A DNA stretch of 64,000 nt, taken from the NCBI GenBank assembly GCA_023374045.1, contig CM041778.1, forward strand, positions 287,161,533 to 287,225,532, written 5' to 3'. Shown here piece after piece: positions 36,301 through 49,029 of the stretch (the first letter of the stretch is position 1; each line of letters opens with the position of its first letter). The position numbers and the translations under genes were made by a program. Below the pieces are notes generated by a model that saw only the letters and a list, made by a program, of their open reading frames with translations, was not told the DNA's origin and did not search any database. Source of the stretch: Limonium bicolor (taxonomy: Eukaryota > Streptophyta > Magnoliopsida > Caryophyllales > Plumbaginaceae).

Positions 36301-38957
36301 ACATATATAGTTTATTTTAATCCCAAAAACAACCCAATAAGTTCCTAAAAATTCCTAATAGCCCATGGGTGTTTAAAATACCATTGTACACCCTTTATTT
36401 CCGGTAATAACATATTTACCACATATGTTATGAAAATATTACCATTAAGTACTTATCTTATTATAAAACCTTAAATAAGTTATCTAACTTATTTATTTTG
36501 GTCAAAACCTAGCATATGGTCAAGGTTGACCTCCTTAATATTTCCTTGACCATCAATCCTAATAATTACGGTTTTAACCCTTAAGTTTCCAAAATTCACC
36601 ATTTAAGCCCAAAACTTAATAAAATCTTATAAACTTTATTTTAAATCGTTTTTACCTCTAATTTTCGGCCTTATATTCTAAAGCCCCTAAATTTAATTTA
36701 TTTACACTTAAGACCCCATTTCATTTCGGTAATAATTATATATCACCTAAACTTAAATAAAAGCTTGGAAATGCATAAATAAAATGGCCTAAAATACATG
36801 GCCTTATTACAAACATTTGCTCACAAAATAAATTACACATAAATGTCCAAAAAATACTTATAATTCTCGGCCTCACCACACACTTTTTATTTAATTACCA
36901 AACTTCCACATAATGTCATAAATTTGACATTTATGCTTGTTTAATTAGTTATAAAATTTATTAAACCATTCCTTAATCATTTTAAGGTCAAACATGACCA
37001 TACCACCTTATTCCCTCACGACAATTTATTTAGAAATAGCTTTAGAACATATTAACTTAGCAAAGTTAATGTTTAAGTGATTTATACCTTGATTTAGCTT
37101 AGGTAAAGCCTTGTTTGTTTCGCCACCTTAAGGAGAGTTTCTCCAAAGCTTGATTTACTTGTCTTCATGTAGAAAACAAGACATGATTAAACTCCACACA
37201 TGAGCTAACCATGAGAAGTAATTTAAGTCATGAAAATCATTGATTTTTACCTTAGATCTTCAAGCTTGTTATAGATCTGTCTCGGCCCTAATTTTCCAGT
37301 AAAGAAAGAGTATCAAAACACTCTCAAGAACAAGGTATAAAAACATGGGTAATTAGCTTGGAAGATAGCTAAGTTTTACCTTGTTTAAGATGCCAAAAGT
37401 GGTGTTTTTGGCTTGGATCTAGCTACTCCTTGTAGATCTTGGTATACCAACTGAATCTACATGAAAAGGAGAAGAAAATAAGGCTAGGGAACCAAGGTTT
37501 ACAACCGAAATTTTCAAGGAAGAAGAGATATGTGCTTAGAGCACATTTTTACCTTAAATGGTCAAGACTTGAAATTTCCTCCTTAGATCTTGTTATGGCC
37601 GAAAGTAATTCTTCCTTTAACCTCCAAAACACTCTACATAGATGTATAGAAAAGGTTGGAGTGTAGATCAATGGAAAAAGGAAAGAAAGATGAAGAAAAT
37701 GGGCATTTTTATGCCTTAAGAGCTTACCTAGAGCTTGAGCTCTCTCCAATGGAGCTTGGTATACTTACCTTCGGTCAAGAGGAGCCAAATGAGAGGGTTT
37801 GGCTAAAGAGCTCACAGTTGAATGGAGCTAATGAGAGAAATGACCTAATTTTGGCTTAAAACACATTTTTTGCATTTTTTATGTCTTTAATGATTTGGTG
37901 ACTCACCATTGACTGATTGGTGTTGATAATTGGAGGCTCAACCGGTGGAGACAAGAAGGGGGCAGCCGTCCATGATAGGAGAAGGTGGGTGCATGATTGA
38001 AACAAAATTGATTCAAAATTGAAGCTTAATGTTACTTAAATCAACTAGTGAAAGATGACTCATCTCCTCTTGTCTTGTTCTTTCTTGGAGCACCGTATAA
38101 TGAGGAGTAAATGGAGGCTCCAAATCGGCTGGCTCACATGGGTAAGGTAATTGGTAGACAACCTTTTTTGTTTTATAAGGTAAAGTATGTTTTTTCCTTA
38201 TTTTATGCAAAAGCAAGGGAATATATTTATTTGTCACATGGGACTTGTCTCTTGGTCTGTTAAGAGACTCTCTTCACCTATTTTGAGAGGTCCAATTCGT
38301 GGTCAATGGTCAACATTGACCAACTTAGTCAATGTTGACCCAAACGGGCCCCACTTTAGGGTTTTATTAATATTTTAATATTAAATTTGTAAAAATTTGT
38401 AAATTCTTGGAATTAAATTTCTAATATGATATAATATGATATTTTATCATATTTAAAGGTATTTATAACCTTTTAGCCCATTTAAAATCAATTTAGAAGG
38501 CAATTACATAAAAATGTGCTTTAAGGAGTTTTAGTGCACATTTTGTGTCTCAAGGAGTTTCTGAGCTTGGTTTCCTTTGACAATGGTTTTGTTGTGTTCC
38601 TTACATGATATTTGATCATGGTATCCAATTTTATATCATTTAGAGGTCATTAGACCTTTAAGGTTTCTTAGAGCACATTTTTGCCCTTTTTGACCTTAAA
38701 GCATGAAAGTGCTTATTCTTTGTGTTGGAGTGTTGCCCAACAATTGTAATATGTTTAGTAATGTGTTAATATGCTTAGGAAAATTTTTTAGGTCCTAAGT
38801 AGTTCATTTGGGTATTTGTTTACCCTTAACAGTCAAAGGGCGCAACATCTTGTTTTGTGTTGACCACTATTGTTCTCAGTTGACTTTTAAGGCATATTAG
38901 GCATTAATTGATGTAATTAAATATTTAATCCTTGTTTAATAAGTTTGGGGTATTTCA
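33308..38957 (-). repeat. TR2 3' LTR (5650 bp)
   Basis: On the minus strand it starts TGAAATACCCC and ends GGGGTGTTACA. AT-rich and without believable genes; the small frames inside have no domain. It differs from the other LTR by an indel of about 150 bp near 35220-35390 and scattered substitutions. A hairpin TCAGCG-ATAGA-CGCTGA lies at 33713-33729. Confidence 0.92.
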
Positions 38958-38992
38958 ATCTACCCCCTTAAAAAGACTTCGTCCCGAAGTCT
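38958..38992 (-). promoter_or_regulatory. TR2 polypurine tract with upstream hairpin
   Basis: Minus strand: hairpin arms AGACTTCG/CGAAGTCT (38974-38992) with loop GGA, then TAAGGGGGTAGA (38959-38970), then the LTR. The purine tract primes second-strand synthesis. Confidence 0.85.
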
Positions 38993-41884
38993 CTTAATCA
39001 AATAGGTAAGTATATATAAATGTATAACTACCCCTTGTTCCCATAATGTATATCTATGTGATATATCATGTTCACACATCGTATTGCGCTTATACGGCAC
39101 ATAGCCATCACGTTGTGGCGTTAGTTCAATCATATATGGATATAGGTGATCCATCAGCACCATCATTTCCTATTAGTTCTACCAACCCTGACAACCTCCT
39201 TGAGGTGTCCATAACATTCCATTGTTCCACATTCCATATCTAATGATTCATTTCGTATCTAGGCGATACCATATGTAATCATTCTATAAAGCAATATGAA
39301 TACATATCAAAAATAGCATAAGAAAAGTGTTACACACATGGTGTACTTACAACTTCACAAGTATCAAATCGGAGATACATACATACAAGTGCACATCACA
39401 CACAAACATACCAAACAACGTACGCCCCGCGTACCAAACATAACCAACAAAACCAATTCCCAATCCCCTGTATGCCATGCATACTAAACAAACAACCTCG
39501 TATGCCCGCACACCACCATTCCTTGTATGCAATGCATACTAAACAACCAAACTTAGTGCACACAGGCACAACCAAGAGGCTCTACCCCCCTTAAAAGGGT
39601 TACGCCCCCGTACCCCACAAGTATACAACAGCCGCTCAACAAGGAGCGCTGGATACTTGGCTCCCAAAGAGTTCACCAACTCGTGGTTTATCCTCATATC
39701 AGAGAGACGGGTATGACTCTAGCCCTTCTGGGCTCCACAATACAAAAAGGTGAGGCACTACATTGTTTGTGCTCTCTCCTAAGTTCGTTCTAATGGGCCC
39801 ACTCGCTCCGTATGAGGTGTAGACCCATGAACATAGGCTCTGTTTGCCTCTTCCATTGCTGTGTATCCTCTTATTTGGGTCACTAGCATACATGCGTGTG
39901 TCTTCTCTCACTGATATTCAGCTTGAGATGTAATATGACATTGGTTGTTGTTAGTACTTAGTGCTCTTTGCACTTGTCTTTGTAATATTAAGACGTACCA
40001 GCCTATATGTCCATAAAGATGATGTTTGTCATCCATGTCTCCTGGTGTTTTATTCCAGAGTAACACACTGTTGTAGTTCTTTTTTTTACACACTCTTGTT
40101 GATATCCACTTTATCTTTCTGCATTCCCACTAGATTAATAACTGCGCGAGTGCAATACCAAAACACTCAGTCATACAGAGTGCAGAGGCGTAAACTCTCA
40201 GCAGCTAATATCCAATGAGTCTAGCAGAAAAGATGTGCGAATTATCCTGTGAGTGGTACATTCCGAATCCACTGTTCCTTAAGCAAGGTATATGCTATCA
40301 TATAGCTTTATCTTTTCTCCTTGCGTAGTCACGCGTTTATATCCATATCATCTGGTAGATTTCCTCTGGATTGTAAGAATTTACTCGATCCTTATGAGGA
40401 TTCTACATATTATTCGTCCATAATGGGTTTCCTGTTTCTCTTTTTTTTAGTTCCTCTCCTTGAACTGTTTCCCTGTCTTCACTGTATACTGTCTACTATT
40501 CTCTGTTGATGGTTCTTGATTTCTTTAGCCCGTTGGTTTAACTGCGGCTCTTCTCGTCCATCTTCGAGGTAATCCGTCTTACTGTCCGTAGAATGGAGTT
40601 GACTACTTCTCGTGTTCCTAACACTACTTGTCTACTTGCATGGGGTACCGTACTGATACATTACACTTACCTGACTAACTCATAAATAAGTCTGTCAGGC
40701 CCACATGCTCCTAACAGAGTGCGGTCGTCCCATGTCTCGTTTAGTAAACTGGTAATGTCTGTCACACGGTTATTGTGAAGTATTCTGTTGTCAATCTCCC
40801 TCTGATGGATATCCTTTTTTTTTGTTCTTCTTTTTTTTTGTCTTCTTTTTGGTTTTTTTTGTCTAATAGTTCATGTTATCAGTTATCCTGTAATAAGTGC
40901 TATTGCCTTTGTGGCATCCGTGGTAATTCGTGCCATAGACCGGTATTATTCAACTCGGTGTAAGTAAATTCGTGCTATAATAGCAAACTCGTTTCTCCTT
41001 TTTCGATCTCATTGAGTACAACACATATTCCTTTTCCTCCCTGTATTTTTTCCTGATCATATCTCATCCATAGTTCATATTCGTCCCCTCATTCATGTAA
41101 TTGGATGCATTGCAGATTGCATAATAGCTTGAGCAACTTGGCTCTTCACTTTCCAACCATCCTCACTAACGGTGGTGCATCTACAAAGGGTATGCTTGTC
41201 CATAAGGACTAAACATTTATCACTAGTAGTGATTAGTATTCAATGTGGGTATACACTGTTGGTATTTGGCTAATAAGCCCTGTCTGAAAATTTCATGAAT
41301 GTTTAAGTAGGTGTGGTTTACCATCACAGTGGCTGTATAATTTCTCCAGTTGCAATGGTTGGACTAACGGTCCTTCCAAGGTTGTATAGGTTTCTAAATT
41401 GAAGGTTTGTATGAAAAGTTTGAAAAACTTTTTTTTTGGTATAGATATAATAAAAGACTAAAAAGTAGTAGTTGTTGCAATTGCGTTTGCAGTTACTGTT
41501 GCTGTTGCTGCACTTGCTCTGTCAAGTGCGCAAGGCAGATGGAAATTTCAGTGGTTTTCTTGTCATAGCGCTTGCAATAGCAAGTGCACCATGCAGGTGG
41601 AAACTCTGGTTCAGTAATTCCCGGTCTCATTGACTCTTCGTCATTTGAGTATTGCTACATGATAATGTAAGCATTAACATCCTGTTCATATATATATCCG
41701 TCAAGGTTTAAAGTTTATTGGTACTGAGTACACACAACTAATCCCAAAGTCTTACACAAAAGGCGAGTGGTTAATGACACACTCCCACATATTTATAACA
41801 TAGCTCCGTCTAACAACCAAAGTAAGCATGCAACAAGGTAAGTAAACAAAGACTTCCACCAGCGGTCTCATGGAGTTAGGGTAC
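38993..41884 (-). other. TR2 interior downstream of gag, with integrase-tail/chromodomain relic
   Basis: Mostly non-coding. At about 39640-39940 (minus) peptides in shifting frames, YASDPNKRI, then PHLFVLWSPEGLE, then ELVNSLGAKYPALL, line up in order with the end of TEK pol (KKYMSHPSHVL, RLVKVLWSNQDVE, ELEDKMKAKYPSL). This shows descent from an autonomous parent by loss of most of pol. A second purine tract (AAGGGGGGTAGAG, near 39590) also matches TEK. 40000-41300 I cannot assign; it holds a poly-T-rich patch (40815-40865) and a GTTGCT-rich run near 41470-41510. Confidence 0.7.
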
Positions 41885-43285
41885 TCATGCCCTATCTACT
41901 CCTTTGCCTTTATAGGCTCCAGCATCAGTAGATGTCTGGCCATCCTGACCGCCTCGTGGTACTCCAGATCCTCCAGCTAAAGTCTTCTGAGTATTCTTTG
42001 GTGGCCGGTAATTACGGCTCTCTGGGTTCATCCAACACTCGAATTCCCTATGGCCCTCTTTGTGGCAGCACCGACACTCAACTTTGCGGCCTTCGCATTC
42101 GACCCCAGGATGGTCCTTCCCACAACGCTTACAGTAAAAATGGCGCTGGGGCTGTCCGGTGCCTGATGGTAGTATTTAAGTTTAAGTTAAAGTCTGATGG
42201 TATAAAGGTTAAGGTCACAATTAAGTTAAGAGGTAGGTATTCCCACCCTTAGGAGGTGTAGATTTCAGAGGCGTAGCATCAATAGCTGGGCTGGTCAACT
42301 GAAGGACGGGCTCTTTTCCTTTCTTTCCCTGGTTACCCTGCTGCCCTTCCTTTGGAAAGAATTTCCTGTTCAAGGTTTCAGGTCAGCATTCATAAGGTAT
42401 TTAATACAGTAAACAATTTAGAGTGGGATAAGTCCTTACTTTCCCTTTTTCTGGCCTCCGCCTGGAGATGCTCCTCCACCCTCAGACTCTCCTTCAGGGT
42501 TCTTTCTCTTCTTTGCCCCTAGAGTCTCTTCCCGAGTCTGGAGCATTAGCTCCGTCCTCGAGGCAGCATCGTAACACTCCTGGAATCTCATTGGTAAGTT
42601 CTCACGAAGTTAATCGGTAATGTAATAGGTAAAGAATTTATGGCTTTCATGTTAATACCTGGATGGTAGTGTAGAGGGTAGCACCCATCGCCATCTGGAT
42701 GCGAAACAATAGTCCTCCCCGGAACTTCTCGATCTTAACGGTCTCTGAGTATTCAACACCGGGGATGAAGTCCAGTAGACCAATGAATCGAGCATAATAC
42801 TCATCCACGGTCAGGCCTCCCTGGGTCAATGTCTCAAACTCATGGCGCTTCTTCTGTTTGAGATGAGCTGGGTAGTACTTCCCCCTCAGCAACTCTACAA
42901 AGGCAGTCCAAGAAAAGTCGGGCGTAGCCAGGTGCTGGTCCTTGACCAACCTCCACCAAGTGCTGGCTGCATCCTTCAGATGGAAAGCAGCAATGGCGAC
43001 CTTCTTGTCGTCCGGTACCTTTAAAGCTTCATACGCTTTCTCATGTTCAACAATGTATCGCTCCAAAGCTACGGGGTCTGGTTTCCCAGAATATGTAGGT
43101 GGTCGGGTCTCGCTAACTGACTTCAGCCAGTTCGTTTCCCTGGGCTGTGGCGGGTGGGCTGGTGCTCCTCCTATCTGAGTACCCAGCTGTGCAAGAACGG
43201 CTGCAACCGTCTCAGCAACTCCTGGAATGCCGGGGTCACTGCCTCCACCTCTTCCAGTACCACGCCCTCTAGTTCCACCAGACAT
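41885..43285 (-). CDS. gag: Gag polyprotein of TR2, intact when three introns are removed
   Basis: Gag forms the particle that packages retrotransposon RNA. Exons on the minus strand: 43285-42659 (627 bp), 42579-42440 (140), 42365-42247 (119), 42162-41885 (278). Introns of 79, 74 and 84 bp all have GT-AG ends, and the joined frame is 387 codons without a stop. Residues 1-30 are Gly/Arg-rich; about 65-200 form the Gag core (ASTWWRLVKD, RGKYYPAHLKQKKR, LTVDEYYARF). Exon 2 starts with ECYDAA; exons 2-3 are Lys-rich. Exon 4 has two zinc knuckles, CKRCGKDHPGVEC and CRCCHKEGHREFEC. The start ATG follows CTACAG directly, so a leader intron is also possible. No nearby protease or pol. If introns were not removed, only the 212-residue exon 1 product would form. 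Confidence 0.85.
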
Positions 43286-43486
43286 CTGTAGTACAGTATG
43301 TCACATAAATACTCGGTAAATTACCGTACACAACCAATAGATAATAAGTTGCCTTAAGGCTAACCAGTCACGCAATTTGCGTTACTAGACACAATATCTT
43401 TCTAAGACGAATCGTCTCGTACTTCCCAAATGTTTCCCAATAATTTCCCAAGTCCTAAGCTCACTATCTTAACCTATTTTCTTGTC

Positions 43487-43514
43487 ATCAGAGCGGTACT
43501 CCGCTCTGATACCA
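43487..43514 (-). promoter_or_regulatory. tRNA-Met primer-binding site with overlapping hairpin (TR2)
   Basis: Minus strand TGGTATCAGAGC (43514-43503), four bases inside the LTR, is complementary to the 3' end of plant initiator tRNA-Met. Its last eight bases open a perfect 10-bp stem, ATCAGAGCGG with CCGCTCTGAT, loop AGTA (43510-43487). Confidence 0.9.
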
Positions 43515-43518
43515 CTTT

Positions 43519-46500
43519 TGTAACACCCCTCTCCACAATCGCGTAATAATCTCTCACGTAGCAAATAAATAAAACGTCTCGCAGCGGAAAATAAATAACA
43601 ATTACAAAACTCACTCGGGTGTCACCGGCCATTACTCGCCCATGCGAGCAACGAAGCCAAACTACATCCAACTTCCAACATAAACAAACGGCTAACCGCC
43701 GTGATAACGAGAAACTCCTATACATCATACTAAGTCCATAAATCATAAACATCGACAAGTGAGCATCTACCCAAACCTGAATATACACAACCTTACCATA
43801 TTACAATTCACCATCCTCATTGCTATACAACATCTCCATGTGTAGTAACAAAAGTAAATATCCAATTACCCTGTTCCTGCTCTTCGGCTTCGACAATGAC
43901 CAACAACCTGAAATGGTGTAGTATCAGCGATAGACGCTGAGTATGCCGGGCCTGGACCCTATTGGTCACTTGTCATTTTTAACCATCTTATTATTAGATC
44001 GGTTTCATGCTTTACCATTTTACAGTTATAAACAATACTGTAACATAAATGTATAATATACATAATCATCCATACAAATATTCATAGATATTCAACCATC
44101 CATCCAATCCAAACAATCATTTAATAACACAATCCAGAATTATATATCGAACGTATCGAACAACCACAATATGATGTACAATGTACAATCGTCGTAGCGT
44201 ATACCATCCTTTATTAATTTATTTTAGTTTGGCCTTCAAGGCTCCATCCATATGTACAATGTACATTCGCCGTGGCGTACAGTTTTCATATTTAATTTAC
44301 CTTAGCCTTGTAGGCTCCATCCAACCATGTTTAATTATTATTGTCAGTTGGGTGTCATGTTAGGACAGCCCGATAACCTCACCATGGACAGTAGTCCTCC
44401 CGTACACACAAAGGTGCTCATTTCGCTAGAGGTCCGGAGGCCCCTGACTCTCTTATGTCTCGTAAGACGTCCATAAAAAGGCCGTAGCCACCTGATCCAC
44501 GATCCAATTTGGGCTCGTTGGATATAACCTGGAGCGGAATCCAATTAGGAAACCCCTCAGTGATCACAAATGCACAACCAAGTAATTCGTTAACTACCGG
44601 GATTCCTCCACTCAACTCAACTCAACTCATACCATCTCTCTCTCATAATGTTTAAGATATGCTCTTAGTCTTATGGAGAATATAATTATTAATTAGCTGC
44701 CCAATGGGTCTCACGCATACCTAGAAGTAATCTAGGTTATATTCATGTTCGAGATCCATGCTCTAGAGACCGACAATGTCGTGACTCATCCCTAAGTGTT
44801 TTACTTAGGTTATCATATACTCAATATTAATATCATGGTATTATTTCAAGTAACTGTCATGTCATCACAATAACGTATATGTATGTTTATATAAGTCGAT
44901 CTATAGTCGACGTAGTGTTAGTCCTGTGGGACGCTCGTGCATAAATAAATAATGCAATAACACTTAAACACATACATGTATCCACACACATAACACACAA
45001 GTTATATCAACCAAATCGGAGCCCAAGGAGCAACCTTAGGTCAACTCGGATCAAACCCCTTTACATACCGTTCACCCTGATCGTATTACGGTGGAGTATG
45101 AATCAGCAAGATCCTATGCTCCGTGTAGTCCGCTAGCTCGTCAAGCGTCTTGTCAGAAGTATAATCTAAACGGTATTAAAACTATAAGTCAGTCTCCATG
45201 ACTAACTACATCCGGTATTTCCGAATAATAAGTAACCCCGATAGTTCACCCCTGTTTTCTACAGTTGTTTGTTACGGGCTTCTCTAAAACAGTCGGTTTT
45301 GTTACTTAAAACGCGTACGTCAAAATATTTCAACTGTTAAGTTTAACTCATTATTTCTTTTTAATCTTATCCACAATCTAGTTTAGGTACATAACCTATA
45401 GTTGCACGTATGCATGCATGATTATATTATATTATATTCTTTTTCATATACATTATCCTTGTGTATGTATATATTTACCACGTAGGTAAGTTTCATGAGT
45501 TTAATAAACTCTTTTATTTTATGTTACATTTTATCATCTTCTTTTAGATGATTATTCCCATTAGTTTTATTATGTTATACAACTTGTATTAAGATTGTTA
45601 CCCTAATATTATGTAACATTTTATGTTGTATATTCACAACTCCTAAGGTTTATTCAATAAATACCTTAGTTTATAAATCCCATTTATTTATAGTTTGTCA
45701 CATTCTTTTATGTGAGTACCCTTCCTTATATTAATTCCATCTAAACCATATGATTGTTATAACATTTATAACATTATAGACCTTAGTCTAAAATTCATTT
45801 TCCAACTCTTATTAACTCGGTATAGCCCTTGAATTTATTTAAATTCCATTTTGACCACATAACATTTTGTAATGTTATACCATACACTAATATCATACTA
45901 TGTGATATTTTTATTCCCTTTAACTTATACCTATAGCTTTTATACAAAACTATTTTATATTGCCTCTTAGGCACCATAAGAAAATCTTTTTCTTTTCCAT
46001 AAACCATAGTTTCCTTAATTTACAAAATCACCCCTTAATTTATACCATGTTATATGTGCCATTTAATATAACATTTCTAACTTATAAAAAGGGTATAACC
46101 TATGGTTATTTTTGTAAATTCAGAACAGCCCTTGTGCTATTCTATAATTGCCATTTGGCCCTACTTATAACATTTAGTTTTACCATATCATTAATACCAT
46201 ATATTATACACATACCTTAATAAATACTCTTATATAATTCTAAAAATCCCCAAATTTCACCAAAGGGTTATAAATATCCTTATTAACCCATATACTTTCG
46301 GTATTTACCATTCCACCATCTATATTCTCCAAAGTGTCATAATGACATAATAACTATATATTATACATATAGTTTATTTTAATCCCAAAAACAACCCAAT
46401 AAGTTCCTAAAAATTCCTAATAGCCCATGGGTGTTTAAAATACCATTGTACACCCTTTATTTCCGGTAATAACATATTTACCACATATGTTATGAAAATA

Positions 46501-49024
46501 TTACCATTAAGTACTTATCTTATTATAAAACCTTAAATAATTTATCTAACTTATTTATTTTGGTCAAAACCTAGCATATGGTCAAGGTTGACCTCCTTAA
46601 TATTTCCTTGACCATCAATTCCTAATAATTACGGTTTTAACCCTTAAGTTTCCAAAATTCACCATTTAAGCCCAAAACTTAATAAAATCTTATAAACTTT
46701 ATTTTAAATCGTTTTTACCTCTAATTTTCGGCCTTATTATTCTAAAGCCCCTAAATTTAATTTATTTACACTTAAGACCCCATTTCATTTCGGTAATAAT
46801 TATATATCACCTAAACTTAAATAAAAGCTTGGAAATGCATAAATAAAATGGCCTAAAATACATGGCCTTATTATTACAAACATTTGCTCACAAAATAAAT
46901 TACACATAAATGTCCCAAAAATACTTATAATTCTCGGCCTCACCACACACTTTTTATTTAATTACCAAACTTCCACATAATGTCTTAAGTTTGACAATTA
47001 TGCTTGTTTAATTAGTTATAAAATTTATTAAACCATTCCTTAATCATTTTAAGGTCAAACATGACCATAACACCTTATTCCCTCACGACAATTTATTTAG
47101 AAATAGCTTTTGAACGTATTAACTTAGCAAAGTTAATGTTTAAGTGATTTATACCTTGATTTAGCTTAGGTAAAGCCTTGTTTGTTTCGCCACCTTAAGG
47201 AGAGTTTCTCCAAAGCTTGATTTACTTGTCTTCATGTAGAAAACAAGACATGATTAAACTCCACACATGAGCTAACCATGAGAAGTAATTTAAGTCATGA
47301 AAATCATTGATTTTTACCTTAGATCTTCAAGCTTGTTATAGATCTGTCTCGGCCCTAATTTTCCAGTAAAGAAAGAGTATCAAAACACTCTCAAGAACAA
47401 GGTATAAAACCGTTGGTAATTAGCTTGGAAGATAGCTAAGTTTTACCTTGTTTAAGATGCCAAAAATGGTGTTTTTGGCTTGGATCTAGCTACTCCTTGT
47501 AGATCTTGGTATACCAACTGAATCTACATGAAAAGGAGAAGATAATAAGGCTAGGGAACCAAGGTTTACAACCGAAATTTTCAAGGAAGAAGAGATATGT
47601 GCTTAGAGCACATTTTTACCTTAAATGGTCAAGACTTGAACTTTCCTCCTTAGATCTTGTTATGGCCGAAAAAATTTCTTCCTTTAACCTCCAAAACACT
47701 CTACATAGATGTATAGAAAAGGTTGGAGTGTAGATCAATGGAAAAAGGAAAGAAAGATGAATAAAATGGGCATTTTTATGCCTTAAGAGCTTACCTAGAG
47801 CTTGAGCTCTCTCCAATGGAGCTTGGTATACTTACCTTTGGTCAAGAGGAGCCAAATGAGAGGGTTTGGCTAAAGATCTCACGGTTGAATGGAGCTAATG
47901 AGAGAAATGACCTAATTTTGGCTTAAAACACATTTTTTGCATTTTTTATGTCTTTAATGATTTGGTGACTCACCATTGACTGATTGTTGTTGATAATTGG
48001 AGGCTCAACCGGTGGATACAAGAAGGGGGCAGCCGTCCATGATAGGAGAAGGTGGGTGCATGATTGAAACAAAATTGATTCAAAAATGAAGCTTAATGTT
48101 ACTTAAATCAACTAGTGAAAGATGACTCATCTCCTCTTGTCTTGTTCTTGCTAGGAGCACCGTACAATGAGGAGTAAATGGAGGCTCCAAATCGGCTGGC
48201 TCACATGGGTAAGGTAAGTGGTAGACAACCTTTTTTGTTTTATAAGGTAAAGTATGTTTTTTCCTTATTTTATGCAAAAGCAAGGGAATATATTTATTTG
48301 TCACATGGGACTTGTCTCTTGGTCTGTTAAGAGACTCTCTTCACCAATTTTGAGAGGTCCAATTCGTGGTCAATGGTCAACATTGACCAACTTAGTCAAT
48401 GTTGACCCAAACGGGCCCCACTTTAGGGTTTTATTAATATTTTAATATTAAATTTGTAAAAAATTGTAAATTCTTGGAATTAAATTCCTAATATGATATA
48501 ATATGATATTTTATCATATTTAAAGGTATTTATAACCTTTTAGCCCATTTAAAATCAATTTAGAAGGCAATTACACAAAAATGTGCTTTAAGGAGTTTTA
48601 GTGCACATTTTGTGTCTCAAGGAGTTTATGAGCTTGGTTTCCTTTGACAACGGTTTTGTTGTGTTCCTTACATGATATATGATCATGGTATCCAATTTTA
48701 TATCATTTAGAGGTCATTAGACCTTTAAGGTTTCTTAGAGCACATTTTTGCCCTTTTTGACCTTAAAGCATGAAAGTGCTTGTTCTTTGTGTTGGAGTGT
48801 TGCCCAACAATTGTAATATGTTTAGTAATGTGTTAATATGCTTAGGACAAATTTTTAGGTCCTAAGTAGTTCATTTGTGTATTTGTTTACCCTTAACAGT
48901 CAAAGGGTGCAACATCTTGTTTTGTGTTGACCACTGTTGTTCTCAGTTGACTTTTAAGGCATATTAGGCCTTAATTAATGTAATTAAATATTTAATCCTT
49001 GTTTAAAAAGTTTGGGGTATTTCA
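43519..49024 (-). repeat. TR2 5' LTR (5506 bp)
   Basis: The promoter-side LTR of TR2; it ends at 49024 followed by AACAA. Close match to 33308-38957 apart from small indels. No coding region is supported. Confidence 0.92.
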
Positions 49025-49029
49025 AACAA

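Larger units (their letters stand above)
33308..49024 (-). mobile_element. TR2: complete gag-only LTR retrotransposon (TR-GAG type)
   Basis: A 15.7-kb minus-strand element with LTRs of 5506 bp (43519-49024, 5' side) and 5650 bp (33308-38957, 3' side) around a 4561-bp interior. The LTRs make up about 71 per cent of its length. It has a tRNA-Met primer site, an intact spliced gag and a polypurine tract, but no protease, reverse transcriptase, RNase H or integrase core; only a relic of the integrase tail and chromodomain remains. Gag-only elements with terminal repeats are known as TR-GAGs. The AACAA duplication and similar LTRs show a clean, fairly recent insertion into TEK. Confidence 0.92.

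Noticed and set aside
42842..43178. Plus-strand frames across the TR2 gag exon 1
   Set aside because: Antisense shadows of gag, with no domain.
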